DNA of 64,000 nt, from positions 372,001-436,000 of the forward strand of contig NZ_CP039890.1 in the NCBI RefSeq assembly GCF_005221325.1. The letters run 5' to 3'. Within the stretch, counting starts at the first letter, position 1. Each line of letters opens with the position of its first letter. This document shows, piece after piece, positions 1-9,409 of the stretch. Under the pieces are notes generated by a model. The model saw only the letters and a program-made list of their open reading frames with translations. It had not been told where the DNA came from and did not search any database. The position numbers were made by a program, and so were the translations under genes. This DNA comes from Agrobacterium tumefaciens. Lineage in GTDB: Bacteria; Pseudomonadota; Alphaproteobacteria; Rhizobiales; Rhizobiaceae.

Positions 1-76
1 CGCAGCCACCGTTCAATCACAAGGCTCCTGCGGATCCATTCGAACCACGACGATGACTGGAGATGGAGCATAATGC

Positions 77-1501
77 TCAGTCGCCGAACCCAACTATACC
101 TTTGATTTCGGTAAATTCGTGCAGACCGAACTTGCCATATTCCCGACCGTTGCCCGACTGCTTGTAGCCGCCGAAGGGGGCGGCCCCATCCCAGGCGGAG
201 CTGTTGAGGCGCACTATGCCGGTTCTGAGTCGTCGTGCGAAGGCACGCGCCTCCTCGGGTGCGCCCTGAATATAGGATGCTAGTCCATAAGGCGTGTCGT
301 TGGCGATATCCGCCGCCTCGTCCTCGCTGCCATAACCGAGAATGGCAAGCACAGGCCCGAAAATCTCTTCACGGGCGATCGTCATGTCGTTCGTAACGCG
401 TGCAAAGACTGTCGGCCGTACATAATAGCCGCTGTTCAGATGCGCTGGCCGGTCGAGCCCGCCGGCAACGAGTTCCGCCCCTTCCTCCATTCCCTTGCGG
501 ATGAGGCTCTGAATCTTGTCGAATTGCATTCTGCTGGCAACTGGCCCGATATCCGCCTCGGCATCGCCGGGTGCGCCAACACGGACCGATTCCGCCGCCG
601 CACAGGCGATGCCGATCACCCGGTCCATTTGCTCCGCAGGGACGAGAAGACGGGTCGGCGCATTGCAGGACTGGCCGGAATTGGCAAAGCACCTGATCAC
701 CCCGGCGTGCACGGCGGCGTCGAGATCAGCGCTGCGGAGTACGATGTTGGGCGATTTGCCACCCAGTTCCTGATGCACGCGCTTCACCGTCGGGGCCGCC
801 GCCTGCGCGACCGAAATGCCGGCGCGTGTCGAGCCGGTGAAGGAAACCATGTCGATATCGGGATGGCTCGCCAGTACCGCACCCACGGTCGGGCCGTCAC
901 CATTGACAAGGTTGAACGCGCCCTTGGGAACACCGGCCTCGTGCAGGATTTCGGCGAAAAGTATGGCGTTGAGCGGCGCGATTTCCGAGGGTTTCAGCAC
1001 CATGGTGCAGCCGGTGGCGAGCGCCGGAGCCACCTTGCAGGCGATCTGGTTAATCGGCCAGTTCCACGGCGTGATCATGCCGACGACACCGACCGGCTCA
1101 TGGACGATGCGGGTCGTGCCCTGCATGTATTCGAACGGAAAATCGCTCATGGCGCGGATTGTCTGCTCGAAATGCGCCACGCCGATACCCGCCTGCTCAT
1201 CCCGTGCCATTTTTCTTGGTGCGCCCATCTCGCGCGAGATCACGTCGCCGATCTCGTCCTGTCGACGTTTCAGTATCTCAAGAATGCGCTCAAGCAGGCC
1301 GAGGCGCTCTTCCCGCGTCGTCTGCGAAAAGGCAGCAAAGGCGCGGCGCGCGGCGGCAATGGCGCGCTCGGCATCCGCCGCCGATCCCATGGCTATCTCT
1401 GCGAAAGGCTCTTCGGTGGCGGGGTCCACGACGGGTAGACGCTGGCCGCCGAGTAGATCGACCCAGGCGCCGTCGATGTAGAATTTGAGATAGTTGTCCA
1501 T
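77..1501 (-). CDS. NAD(P)-dependent aldehyde dehydrogenase
   Basis: A 474-residue aldehyde dehydrogenase of normal family length that would oxidise an aldehyde to its acid. Visible motifs in order are TPWNWPINQ (about 144-152, cofactor pocket), FTGSTRAG (221-228), ELGGKSPN with the general-base Glu245, GQSC with the catalytic Cys279, EEIFGP, and the C-terminal PFGGYKQSG. The ATG at 1501 is chosen because it is preceded by a GGAG site; an upstream in-frame extension runs into the previous gene. It is the last gene of the eight-gene minus-strand operon, 17 bp after the GMC dehydrogenase, so the two may act in sequence (alcohol to aldehyde to acid). The substrate is not determinable from sequence. 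Confidence 0.93.
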   Translation of the reverse strand: MDNYLKFYIDGAWVDLLGGQRLPVVDPATEEPFAEIAMGSAADAERAIAAARRAFAAFSQTTREERLGLLERILEILKRRQDEIGDVISREMGAPRKMARDEQAGIGVAHFEQTIRAMSDFPFEYMQGTTRIVHEPVGVVGMITPWNWPINQIACKVAPALATGCTMVLKPSEIAPLNAILFAEILHEAGVPKGAFNLVNGDGPTVGAVLASHPDIDMVSFTGSTRAGISVAQAAAPTVKRVHQELGGKSPNIVLRSADLDAAVHAGVIRCFANSGQSCNAPTRLLVPAEQMDRVIGIACAAAESVRVGAPGDAEADIGPVASRMQFDKIQSLIRKGMEEGAELVAGGLDRPAHLNSGYYVRPTVFARVTNDMTIAREEIFGPVLAILGYGSEDEAADIANDTPYGLASYIQGAPEEARAFARRLRTGIVRLNSSAWDGAAPFGGYKQSGNGREYGKFGLHEFTEIKGIVGFGD

Positions 1502-1518
1502 ATCCGTCTCCAATGATC

Positions 1519-3213
1519 TCAGCGGCCGGCCAGGATGAAGTCGGCGACCCGTTCTGCGATCATGATCGTGGGAATGTTGGTATTGGCGCACGGGATCGAC
1601 GGCATCAACGATGCATCGCAAACCCTCAATCCTTCCACGCCGTGTACGCGGCCTGTAGACGACGTCACCGCCGTGGGATCGTCAGCCGATCCCATGCGGC
1701 ACGTTCCCGAAGGATGCCATGTGCCGCCCACATGGCGGCGGACGAATTCCGTCAACGCCTCGTCGTCTTCAAGCAGCCCCCGCATGGTCGTGCCGAGTGT
1801 TATCGCCGAATGCACCAATGCCGGGCGCAGCGGACCCGCCACATCCAGAAGACCCGAGAAAAGACCCCGCTGCAACGCGTTCCATGTCCCTGGTACAGCG
1901 ACCTTCGCCACCCGAGGCGAATAGCTCGATGGAAAAACAGTGCCGCCGTGCCCCGCCATGAAAGGATCGGACAGTGCCTCCGCTCCCAGCCGCAGCGCAA
2001 GCTTGAGCCGCCTCAGATCACGCTCATCGCTCAGCATTCTGAAGTCGACCTCGGGCTCCACATGGGGGTCAAGCGAAACGAGCTTCACGAAGCCGCGCGA
2101 ATAGGACTTGTTGACCCAGAAGAACAGGCTGCCCAGCCGCAAACCGATGGAATGCCAGCCGGATCGCGACAGGATGGCGGCATGCATGTCACTCTGCGGC
2201 GCGCCGTCGAGACCCGACGAGAAACGCCAGATCGCCTGTTCGTGGTGTTCGCTCCTGTCACGCACCCGCATCTGCGGCGGCAGATAGGCAGCGACGGCGA
2301 TCGAGGGATGCTCCATCAGATTGCGCCCGACGCCATTGCGGCCGGCCACGACATCGCCCCCCACGGCGGCAATGTCACCGACGGGGCCGATACCGGAGCG
2401 CATCAGCAGCGCGGGTGTGTGGATGGCGCCGGCAGAGACAATCACGTCCGACGCTTGGATCGTCTCCGCCGTCGCACCTGTCAATCTCGCGCCCGTGGCT
2501 CGACGGCCATCGAACAGGATGCGGTCCGCGACGCTTTCGGTGATGATCCTGAGATTCGGGCGTTTGCGCACATCCGCCGTCAGATAGGCAACCGAAGTCG
2601 GCAAGCGCTCCCCACTATCGCTCACGGCAATCGCACCGCGAAAGACGCCGTCTTCCCATGCTCCGTTCTGATCAGGTTTTATCGGATGGCCGCGGCGGTC
2701 GAGCGTTTTCATAACTCGGTCAACGAAAGGGGAAATCCTGTCGTCGGATATGCGCCGGATCGTCAGCGGTCCGTCCGTACCATGAAGCGGCCCGTCGAAA
2801 TCCCTGTCGGCTTCGATCTTCAGGAAATAGGGCAGGCAGGCGTCCCAGCCCCAGCCGTCCGCTCCAAGCGCCTGCCACTCGGCATAATCGGCCGGGGCGC
2901 CGCGATTGGCCATCAGAGCGTTGATCGCCGAGCCTCCGCCCAGAAGCCGCGCCTGCTCGTAGCAACGCGGTGGACGGGGCGCCGTGTTGGAACGGGCATG
3001 GCCCATCAACGCCGTGAGATGCGACCAGATATTGCGCGCATCGAGATAGGCCCGACCGGGATAACGGCCGCGCACCTCATCCGGGATATCGTCCGCCGAA
3101 ATATTACGCCCGGCCTCAACCAGAACGACCGTCCGCCGCGAATCTGCGGAAAGGCGTGCGGCCAGCACACAGCCCGCCGATCCGCCGCCGAGGATCAGGT
3201 GATCGACGATCAT
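1519..3213 (-). CDS. GMC-family FAD-dependent alcohol/choline dehydrogenase-like oxidoreductase
   Basis: A 564-residue glucose-methanol-choline oxidoreductase. The FAD-binding LGGGSAGCVLAARL is at residues 8-21, the GMC signature GGGSAINALMANRG is near residue 85, and the C-terminal catalytic pair is His500 (in WHPSGTCRMG) and Asn544 (in CANTNIP), spaced 44 residues as in choline oxidase-type enzymes. The family oxidises an alcohol to an aldehyde with FAD. Its ATG overlaps the stop of the upstream permease gene (ATGA), which indicates translational coupling, and the aldehyde dehydrogenase follows directly. Choline dehydrogenase is only one option; the true substrate is probably whatever the linked importer brings in. 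Confidence 0.92.
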   Translation of the reverse strand: MIVDHLILGGGSAGCVLAARLSADSRRTVVLVEAGRNISADDIPDEVRGRYPGRAYLDARNIWSHLTALMGHARSNTAPRPPRCYEQARLLGGGSAINALMANRGAPADYAEWQALGADGWGWDACLPYFLKIEADRDFDGPLHGTDGPLTIRRISDDRISPFVDRVMKTLDRRGHPIKPDQNGAWEDGVFRGAIAVSDSGERLPTSVAYLTADVRKRPNLRIITESVADRILFDGRRATGARLTGATAETIQASDVIVSAGAIHTPALLMRSGIGPVGDIAAVGGDVVAGRNGVGRNLMEHPSIAVAAYLPPQMRVRDRSEHHEQAIWRFSSGLDGAPQSDMHAAILSRSGWHSIGLRLGSLFFWVNKSYSRGFVKLVSLDPHVEPEVDFRMLSDERDLRRLKLALRLGAEALSDPFMAGHGGTVFPSSYSPRVAKVAVPGTWNALQRGLFSGLLDVAGPLRPALVHSAITLGTTMRGLLEDDEALTEFVRRHVGGTWHPSGTCRMGSADDPTAVTSSTGRVHGVEGLRVCDASLMPSIPCANTNIPTIMIAERVADFILAGR

Positions 3214-4007
3214 GTGGCCCGTCCCTGCGAATATTCGGTGTTGCGGGCATTGATCGCTGCCAGCATCAGCAGGATGAACGAGATCGCCGTCAGCAGGGAG
3301 CTGATCGAGGCAATGGTCGGATCGATCTCGTCCCGCAGCGCGGTGAACATGCGCTTTGTGAGCGTCTGGTATTCGCCACCGGAAATGAAAAGCGAGACCA
3401 CGGTCTCATCGATGGCGGAGATGAAGGCGAAGAGCAGACCGGAAATGACGCTCGGGCGGATTTGCGGCAGGGTGACGATGAAGAAGGTCCGCCAGCGGTT
3501 CATGCCGAGGCTTCGCGACACCATTTCCTGCGTGTGGTCGAACTTGCGCAGCCCAACGAGGACGGAGGTAACGACATAGGGCAGACCAAGCATGACGTTG
3601 GCGAGGACCAGCCCGGTCAGCGAGGCGAGGAGCCCGATCTGCGCGTAAACCAGAAAGACACCGACAGCGGTGATGACGATCGGCACGATCAGCGGCAGAA
3701 GCAGCAGCGCCTGCAGGCTGCGCACCAGCCGCGATTGTGTGAGGTTAAGAGAATAGGCCGCCGCAGTCCCGAGAATGGTGGCGATGACGGCGCTGGAGAC
3801 GGCGACTATCAGGCTTACACGCGTTGCCTGCATCCAGGCGGCGCTGCCAAGATAAGCCTCATACCAGCGCAGCGACCAGGACGGCGGCGGGAAAGCAAGG
3901 AAGCGCGCGCCGGAAAAGGACATTGGCAGGATGATCAGGATGGGGATCATCAGCCAGGCGAGAACGAGGGCTACAAAGCCGTAGAGAAGGATTTTCGACA
4001 GGCTCAT
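3210..4007 (-). CDS. ABC transporter permease, PotC type
   Basis: A 265-residue inner-membrane permease with about six hydrophobic segments beginning with the N-terminal LLYGFVALVLAWLMIPIL. The cytoplasmic EAA-type loop that contacts the ATPase is seen as SRSLGMNRWRTFFIVTLPQI near residue 165. The PPSWSLRWYEAYL stretch after the first membrane segment is typical of the spermidine/putrescine (PotC) branch. It lies 3 bp after the PotB-type partner and overlaps the next gene by 4 bp, so it belongs to the same operon. The family imports polyamines, amino alcohols or related cations; the actual ligand is unknown. Confidence 0.9.
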   Translation of the reverse strand: MSLSKILLYGFVALVLAWLMIPILIILPMSFSGARFLAFPPPSWSLRWYEAYLGSAAWMQATRVSLIVAVSSAVIATILGTAAAYSLNLTQSRLVRSLQALLLLPLIVPIVITAVGVFLVYAQIGLLASLTGLVLANVMLGLPYVVTSVLVGLRKFDHTQEMVSRSLGMNRWRTFFIVTLPQIRPSVISGLLFAFISAIDETVVSLFISGGEYQTLTKRMFTALRDEIDPTIASISSLLTAISFILLMLAAINARNTEYSQGRAT

Positions 4008-4010
4008 GTG

Positions 4011-4883
4011 TCACCTCGTTCCCATGATGCGTTCGAATGGAATGATGAGGCTCGCCAGCCGGAAGACCAGAAAGACACAGACCAGCAGAACGACGCTAAT
4101 CGACGAAGCTGCGCCCCATTCGTTATAAACCTCGATGTTGCGGGAAACGAGCATAGAGACCATGTAGGTGCGCCCGCCGCCCAGCAGTTCCGGCGTGATA
4201 TAAAAACCAAGGGTGAGCACGAAGACCAGAACCATGCCGGCGATCAAGCCCGGCAGCGACAGTGGCAGGAAAACCCGCCAAAAGACATGCATGGGTGAGC
4301 CGCCGAGGCTGGAACCGGCCATGGTCAGTTCCGTGGGTATTTTCTTCATCGTCGCATAAAGCGGCAGCACCATGAAGGGCAGCAGGATGTGGATCGTCGC
4401 CATGACCGTGCCGAATTCGTTGTTGACCAGCCGGAGCGGCGCATCGATCAGGCCCGATCCCGTCAGCGCCGAATTGATGATGCCGTTGCGCTGCAGCAGG
4501 ATGAGCCAGGCATAGGCGCGCACCAGAACGGATGTCCAGAAAGGCAGCAGCACCATGGCGAGAACGAGCACGCTCCAGCGCTGAGGCAGGCCCGCCGCCA
4601 CATAGGCGACGGGATAGCCGAGGAGCACGGTCATCAGCGTGACGACCGCCGCAATGCGGAAGGTCTGAAGGAAGGTCATCCAATAGACGGACTCCGTCAG
4701 AAACCGCTGATAGTGAACGAGCGTAAAGCCGCCATCCTGCCGGATCGACTGCCAGCCCAGCCACAGAAGCGGCAGGACCAGCAGAACGACGACGACCGCA
4801 AGCGCTGGCGCCAGCAGCATCAGCATGAGTCTTTGCTCACGCTGCTCATGCAGCGCCGACGGATTTCGTTTCGACTGTGCCAT
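4011..4883 (-). CDS. ABC transporter permease, PotB type
   Basis: A 290-residue inner-membrane permease of the PotB/spermidine-putrescine branch. A charged cytoplasmic N-terminus (SKRNPSALHEQREQRLM) precedes the first membrane span (LALVVVLLVLPLLWL-like); the EAA loop is GSSLGGSPMHVFWRVFLPLS near residue 190. It forms a heterodimer with the following PotC-type gene, 3 bp downstream, and sits 24 bp after the binding-protein gene. Length and topology are normal for the family. Confidence 0.9.
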   Translation of the reverse strand: MAQSKRNPSALHEQREQRLMLMLLAPALAVVVVLLVLPLLWLGWQSIRQDGGFTLVHYQRFLTESVYWMTFLQTFRIAAVVTLMTVLLGYPVAYVAAGLPQRWSVLVLAMVLLPFWTSVLVRAYAWLILLQRNGIINSALTGSGLIDAPLRLVNNEFGTVMATIHILLPFMVLPLYATMKKIPTELTMAGSSLGGSPMHVFWRVFLPLSLPGLIAGMVLVFVLTLGFYITPELLGGGRTYMVSMLVSRNIEVYNEWGAASSISVVLLVCVFLVFRLASLIIPFERIMGTR

Positions 4884-4907
4884 CAGTGACCCTCCACAGG
4901 CCGAACA

Positions 4908-5948
4908 TCATTTCTGGATGAACTGCGCCCAGCGTTTTTGCGCCTCCTCACCGGCTGGTGAACTCCACCACTCATCCGACACCAGAACCTGAAGTGCGGC
5001 ATTGTTCGGCGAACTCGGCATTTCGGCAGCGCGTTCCGGCGAAATCTTGCCGGTCTTGTACGCTTCAGGATTGCCTGGACCGTAGTCGATATAGGCCGGG
5101 AAATTCGCCTGGATTTCAGGGGTCAGCGCCGCGTTGACGAACTTGACCGCCGTTTCAAGGTTCGGCGCGCCCTTGAGAATGCAGAGCGACGTATACTGAA
5201 GGAAACCTTCATTGAACGAATAACCGATCGGCGCGCCCTCCTTCACCACCGCAGCAACGCGGCCGTTCCACGCCATCTCCATGTCGACTTCACCATCGGC
5301 TAGAAGCTGCGCTGACTGGGCGCCGGAGGTCCACCACACCGTGACATAGGGTTTGATCTCTTCGAGCTTCTTGAAAGCCCGGTCGACATCGAGCGGATAA
5401 AGCTTGTCCACTGGCACGCCATCGGCGAGCAAAGCGGCCTCAAGTGTCGCAAGAGGATGGTTACGAAGCGCCCGCGTACCCGGAAATTTCTTTACATCCC
5501 AGAAATCCGACCAGCTCTTGGGCGTGTTGCCACCGAACTTGTCCTTGTTGTAGGCAAGCACACTCGAGTAGAATTCATAGGCGACCGAATAGGGGCTCTT
5601 GTATTCGGCCGGCATCTTTTCCGCATTGGGTATCTTGGAAAAATCGAGTTTCTCGATCATTCCCTGTTCCCCGCCGCGTATGCAATCCTTCGCCGGCGTG
5701 TCGATGACGTCCCAGACGATCTTGCCAGATGCGGACTGCGTCTTGATCACCGGCCAGGCATCCGGCGCGCTGTCCTGATTGACAGTGATGCCAAGCAGCT
5801 TGGCGACGGGATCGAGGATCGCCTTGGTCTGCGCCTCCTGGTAGGCGCCGCCCTGCGAGACGAAGGTGACCTGTTCCGCCGACGCCAGGCCAGCCGAAAA
5901 GACAGCGGCGGATGCGGAAAGCACGAGCATGGAAAATCTGTATTTCAT
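4908..5948 (-). CDS. Periplasmic substrate-binding protein, PotD/extracellular family 1
   Basis: A 346-residue binding protein with a classical Sec signal peptide (MKYRFSMLVLSASAAVFSAG, cleavage probably after ...LASA). The mature part starts EQVTFVSQGGAYQEAQTKAI, the usual beginning of polyamine-type binding proteins, and WDVIDT and MAWNGR fit the two-lobe fold. The start at 5948 is preceded by GAGGAG at about 8 nt; a longer in-frame reading to 5996 lacks a leader-like sequence. It supplies ligand to the adjacent PotB/PotC permeases. The ligand cannot be told from sequence. Confidence 0.9.
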   Translation of the reverse strand: MKYRFSMLVLSASAAVFSAGLASAEQVTFVSQGGAYQEAQTKAILDPVAKLLGITVNQDSAPDAWPVIKTQSASGKIVWDVIDTPAKDCIRGGEQGMIEKLDFSKIPNAEKMPAEYKSPYSVAYEFYSSVLAYNKDKFGGNTPKSWSDFWDVKKFPGTRALRNHPLATLEAALLADGVPVDKLYPLDVDRAFKKLEEIKPYVTVWWTSGAQSAQLLADGEVDMEMAWNGRVAAVVKEGAPIGYSFNEGFLQYTSLCILKGAPNLETAVKFVNAALTPEIQANFPAYIDYGPGNPEAYKTGKISPERAAEMPSSPNNAALQVLVSDEWWSSPAGEEAQKRWAQFIQK

Positions 5949-6010
5949 TTGTCGTTCTCCTCTTTTATGGCGAGGCGCTGTCGCCCCTTTTGGCATTCGA
6001 CTGTCGGGTC

Positions 6011-7312
6011 TTAGCGTCCGATTGCATCGAGGAACTGATACCAGCCGGCGACGAGCCGGACGGCTGGCTCCCTGATGGGATAAAAAGGCACGGGGTTGAG
6101 CGGCTCTGCGGTCAAGAGCCCGAGATCGGGGCTTTGCCCTGCAACCATAGCTGCAACGTAGCGGCCCATGTTGGAGGCCATGGCCACCCCGGTTCCATTA
6201 TAACCGACTGCATAGACGACCCGGTCGTCCAGCCGGCCCAGATGCGGAATGCTGTCCATCGTCATGGCCACGAGGCCGGACCAGCGATGGGTGACAGATA
6301 CGGCTGCGAGTTCTGGAAACTGCCGCACCATGGCCCTGTGCAGCGCCGCAAACGCGCTTTGGGAATCCGCCTTGCCGAAGGCGCCGCGCCCGCCATACAT
6401 CACACGGTCTCCGACCTTGCGGAACCAGCGCATCATGCGTCGTGTCTCGGTATAGCTGCGTCCCTGCGACAGGAGGGAAGCGGGCCTGCCGGTGAGCGGC
6501 TCGGTCGCAATCATTGCGGAGCGGAAGGGAATGATGGATTTGCGGACCGCCGACGTGGCCGGCGTCAGATCAGAATAGGAATTACTGGCGATCACCACCT
6601 GTCGGGCCGAAACGACACCGTCAGGCGTTTCAAGAACGATGCCCGCGCCATCTCGCCTGAATGCCGCCACCGGCGTCTTCTCGTGGATCGCGATGCCTGC
6701 GGCACTCAATCCGGCCGCCATGCCCAAAACAAAATTCAAGGGGTGAATGACGCCGCCATGGGTATTGAGCATGCCGCCGACGAAATCGCCTGAGCCCGTC
6801 TCCGCCTCCATGTCCTCCGGTGAGAGAATGGTGCAGGCGTGGTCGCCAAGCGATCCACGCAGCCACTCGACTTCTTTTTTCAGGCCATCGAGCGACAGCT
6901 GATTATGCGCACAGCGCAGCGAACCGGTAGGGCGATAATCGGCAGCGGCGATTGCATAATCGTCTACCAGTTCGCCGACATGATCGATGGCCTCGATACC
7001 GAGATCATGCATGCGCCGCGCCGTCTCTATCCCGTAGCGGGCGGCGATGTCGGAGAAGGAAAGCCGGAACTTGCCCGACACCACGCCACCATTGCGGCCG
7101 CTCGCGCCCCATCCGATCCGGCTTGCCTCCAGCACTACCGGAGACAGGCCGCGGCGGGCCAGATAGCGCGCCGCGGAAAGGCCCGTATAGCCACCGCCGA
7201 TGATGGCGACATCGAACCGACGATCACCCGAGAGCCGGTCGAAGGCAGGACGGCTCGAAGCCGTCTCCTGCCAGAGGGAGTGGATATCAGGAAAAGGGGG
7301 GCGTGCGGCCAT
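6011..7312 (-). CDS. FAD-dependent oxidoreductase, DadA / gamma-glutamylputrescine oxidase-like
   Basis: A 433-residue DAO-fold flavoenzyme. The dinucleotide-binding IIGGGYTGLSAARYL is near residues 37-51 and is followed by GWGASGRNGG, the flavin-contact segment common in PuuB/DadA-like amine oxidases; a C-terminal YAVGYNGTGVAMASNMG completes the FAD site. It would oxidise a C-N bond of an amine or amino acid to an imine/aldehyde. The ATG at 7312 has GGGAGAG 9 nt upstream; the long open frame upstream of it is antisense to the dehalogenase-type gene and is not used. The gene lies between the HAD hydrolase (19 bp) and the binding protein (62 bp). Confidence 0.88.
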   Translation of the reverse strand: MAARPPFPDIHSLWQETASSRPAFDRLSGDRRFDVAIIGGGYTGLSAARYLARRGLSPVVLEASRIGWGASGRNGGVVSGKFRLSFSDIAARYGIETARRMHDLGIEAIDHVGELVDDYAIAAADYRPTGSLRCAHNQLSLDGLKKEVEWLRGSLGDHACTILSPEDMEAETGSGDFVGGMLNTHGGVIHPLNFVLGMAAGLSAAGIAIHEKTPVAAFRRDGAGIVLETPDGVVSARQVVIASNSYSDLTPATSAVRKSIIPFRSAMIATEPLTGRPASLLSQGRSYTETRRMMRWFRKVGDRVMYGGRGAFGKADSQSAFAALHRAMVRQFPELAAVSVTHRWSGLVAMTMDSIPHLGRLDDRVVYAVGYNGTGVAMASNMGRYVAAMVAGQSPDLGLLTAEPLNPVPFYPIREPAVRLVAGWYQFLDAIGR

Positions 7313-7331
7313 CGGTCCGGCTCTCCCGCTT

Positions 7332-8063
7332 TCAGGCTGCCGTTGCCGTCTTGACGCCGGCAACAAGCTCCGCGTCCACCGCATCGGCCAGTTGCTTGAG
7401 CGAGGAGAAGTGGAAATCGGGCTTGGCCACCACCTTCGGAGCCGGGGTTCCACCGAACCCCTGCTGGCCCTGGCGACGCTCGATCCAGCAGGTCGTGTAG
7501 CCAAGTTCGCGGGCCACGCCGATATCGTGATGCTGGCTCTGGGCGACATGCAGGATTTCCGACTGCTTGAAACCGAAAGCCGACTGACGCCCCTTGTTAA
7601 AAGCGAAAAACTGCGGATTGGGCTTGGCGCATCCGGCCTCATCACAGGTGACGCTGTCGTGAAACGGATTGCCAAGCGTATCGGAATAGGCGGAAAACGC
7701 CGTCCGGTCGGCATTCGTCATGGCGACAAGACGAAAGTTCTTACGCAGGCGGGCGAGCGCTTCCACGGAATCCGCGAAAGCAGGCCAGCGCAGCACTGCA
7801 AGCTGGAAGGCTTCCGCCGTGGCGTCGTCATTGTTGAAACCGAGTTCGTTGGCGAGAGAAAGATAGACGTCTTTCATGGCGAAGGAAGATCGTCCATAGA
7901 ACTTGTCGCGGCCGCGCTTGTACGGTTCGAAAATCTCGTCGTCGGTGACCCTGGCCGCCTTTTCGCCGCCGAGCGCACGCACCGCATTGAGCACACCCGT
8001 TTCGAAATCGATCAAAGTGCCGACCACATCGAAGGTCATGACCTTGAATTGCGTAAGCTGCAT
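7332..8063 (-). CDS. HAD hydrolase, (S)-2-haloacid dehalogenase-like (type II)
   Basis: A 243-residue HAD-superfamily protein. Motif I is FDVVGTLIDFE (nucleophile Asp near residue 11), motif II AMTNADRTAF, motif III has Lys in AKPNPQFF, and motif IV is HVAQSQHHDIG. The layout matches haloacid dehalogenase type II proteins, many of which are really phosphatases of unknown substrate. The start at 8063 is preferred over an upstream ATG at 8087 because GAGGA precedes it. The neighbourhood (amine importer, FAD amine oxidase) suggests a role in the same catabolic route; dehalogenation itself is not supported by anything else here. Confidence 0.85.
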   Translation of the reverse strand: MQLTQFKVMTFDVVGTLIDFETGVLNAVRALGGEKAARVTDDEIFEPYKRGRDKFYGRSSFAMKDVYLSLANELGFNNDDATAEAFQLAVLRWPAFADSVEALARLRKNFRLVAMTNADRTAFSAYSDTLGNPFHDSVTCDEAGCAKPNPQFFAFNKGRQSAFGFKQSEILHVAQSQHHDIGVARELGYTTCWIERRQGQQGFGGTPAPKVVAKPDFHFSSLKQLADAVDAELVAGVKTATAA

Positions 8064-8100
8064 AGTCTTTATCCTCGTTGACTGCATGGAATGGAATGTC

Positions 8101-9192
8101 TCAGCCCGCTTCGGGAACGATCACCGTGTCTTCGGGGTGGAGTGAAAGCGTGATCGGTTGACCCGGCGACTTCATGAGCACGCGGCCGGCATGATTGCTA
8201 GGAAGCCGGAAGCTCAGATCGCCACCGCTGTCCAGCCGCACGAAAACCCGAATGCTTTCGCCCTGATAAAGCGTATCCGTGACAGTGCCTGTTAGCCTGT
8301 TACCGCCATCGGCTTGGGCGCCTTGCGCCACCACGAGTTTTTCCGAATGAACCACGAGATGCAGGTTTTCGCCTTCCGGCACGCGATGCGCCGTGTGCAG
8401 CAGCCGGTCTCCCAGCAGCACCGCCATTTCGCTCTCGCGCCGAACCGCAAGCAGGGTCGCCTCGCCGATGAAACGGGCGACGAAGGCGTTGACGGGACGG
8501 TCATGCAGGCGCTCCGGCGTATCGACCTGGACCAGACGTCCCCTGTGCATGATCGCTACGCGGTCGCTCATAGTAAGCGCCTCGCGCTGATCATGCGTGA
8601 CATAGACGATCGTGGCGCCGAGCCGCTTATGCAGCCGCTTGAGTTCGATCTGCATGGTCTCGCGTAGCTGCTTGTCGAGCGCCGAAAGTGGCTCGTCCAT
8701 GAGAATGAGGCCGGGCTCGAAAATCATGGCGCGCGCCAGCGCCACGCGCTGGCGTTGGCCGCCCGACAATTCGTGGATACGCCTGCTCTCATAGCCGGTG
8801 AGTTCGACCATCTCGAGCGCGGCCTTGAGTTTCGCCGGCCAGCTCGCCTTCGGCAGCCGCCGCGCCCTTAGCGGAAAGGTGATGTTTTCGCCGACGCTCA
8901 TATGCGGAAACAACGCGTAGTTCTGAAAGACGATACCGATGTCCCGCTTATGCGGCGGCTCAAATGTAATATCCCGATCGCCTAACCAAATTGACCCCGA
9001 TGTTGGCTGGACAAATCCGCCGAGAATTCCCAGCAACGTAGTCTTGCCTGACCCCGAAGGCCCGAGAATGGAAACGAATTCGCCGGGAGCGACATCGAGA
9101 TTGACATCGTCCAGCGCACGAAACGTTCCGTAGCACTTGACTGCCTCTTTGATGGAAACGCCTACCCGCTCTGTATTTGGCTGCTCAATCAT
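8101..9192 (-). CDS. ABC transporter ATP-binding protein, PotA type
   Basis: A 363-residue ATPase, the first gene of the operon. Walker A is GPSGSGKTT (about 42-50), Q-loop VFQNYALFPHMS, signature LSGGQRQRVALARAM, Walker B LILMDEPLSALD, H-loop VTHDQREAL; the last 110 residues form a TOBE domain, as in PotA/UgpC. It energises the PotB/PotC permeases encoded further down. Placement of the ATPase first and separated from its permeases by two enzyme genes shows that importer and enzymes are one transcription unit. Confidence 0.93.
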   Translation of the reverse strand: MIEQPNTERVGVSIKEAVKCYGTFRALDDVNLDVAPGEFVSILGPSGSGKTTLLGILGGFVQPTSGSIWLGDRDITFEPPHKRDIGIVFQNYALFPHMSVGENITFPLRARRLPKASWPAKLKAALEMVELTGYESRRIHELSGGQRQRVALARAMIFEPGLILMDEPLSALDKQLRETMQIELKRLHKRLGATIVYVTHDQREALTMSDRVAIMHRGRLVQVDTPERLHDRPVNAFVARFIGEATLLAVRRESEMAVLLGDRLLHTAHRVPEGENLHLVVHSEKLVVAQGAQADGGNRLTGTVTDTLYQGESIRVFVRLDSGGDLSFRLPSNHAGRVLMKSPGQPITLSLHPEDTVIVPEAG

Positions 9193-9409
9193 ATGATTCC
9201 ATTAAAAAATCCCCGTACGTTCGGTGGTGCTCCGACGTATGGCAGCGTGTTTTTGCGGAACGAAGAGCAGATTTTCAGCCTGTGACGCCCAGCGCCGGCC
9301 TGAAACCAATCTGTCGCGTTCCCCTGAATTCATGGAAGGTCTTTCGCCCTCGTTGGCAGCAAAGAGACCAAACAAAAGGCGGATAAGCAATTGAAAAAAA
9401 ATCTATACG
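9193..9409. promoter_or_regulatory. Divergent promoter region between the amine operon and the lysR gene
   Basis: A 217-bp intergenic stretch between divergently transcribed genes, the standard place for a LysR target. TTTCAG at 9273-9278 and CTGAAA at 9300-9305 form an inverted pair that could be an operator, but the spacing is long and I cannot confirm it. No clear -35/-10 pair is assigned. Confidence 0.45.

Noticed and set aside
1513..3579. Long open frame on the plus strand (688 codons)
   Set aside because: Entirely antisense to the GMC dehydrogenase and permease genes, which have clear motifs; the frame has no family features and is a by-product of high GC.
7332..8063. Dedicated haloacid dehalogenation pathway
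   Set aside because: Only the HAD fold supports it; the operon otherwise contains amine/alcohol oxidation genes, so the family name should not be taken as a function.
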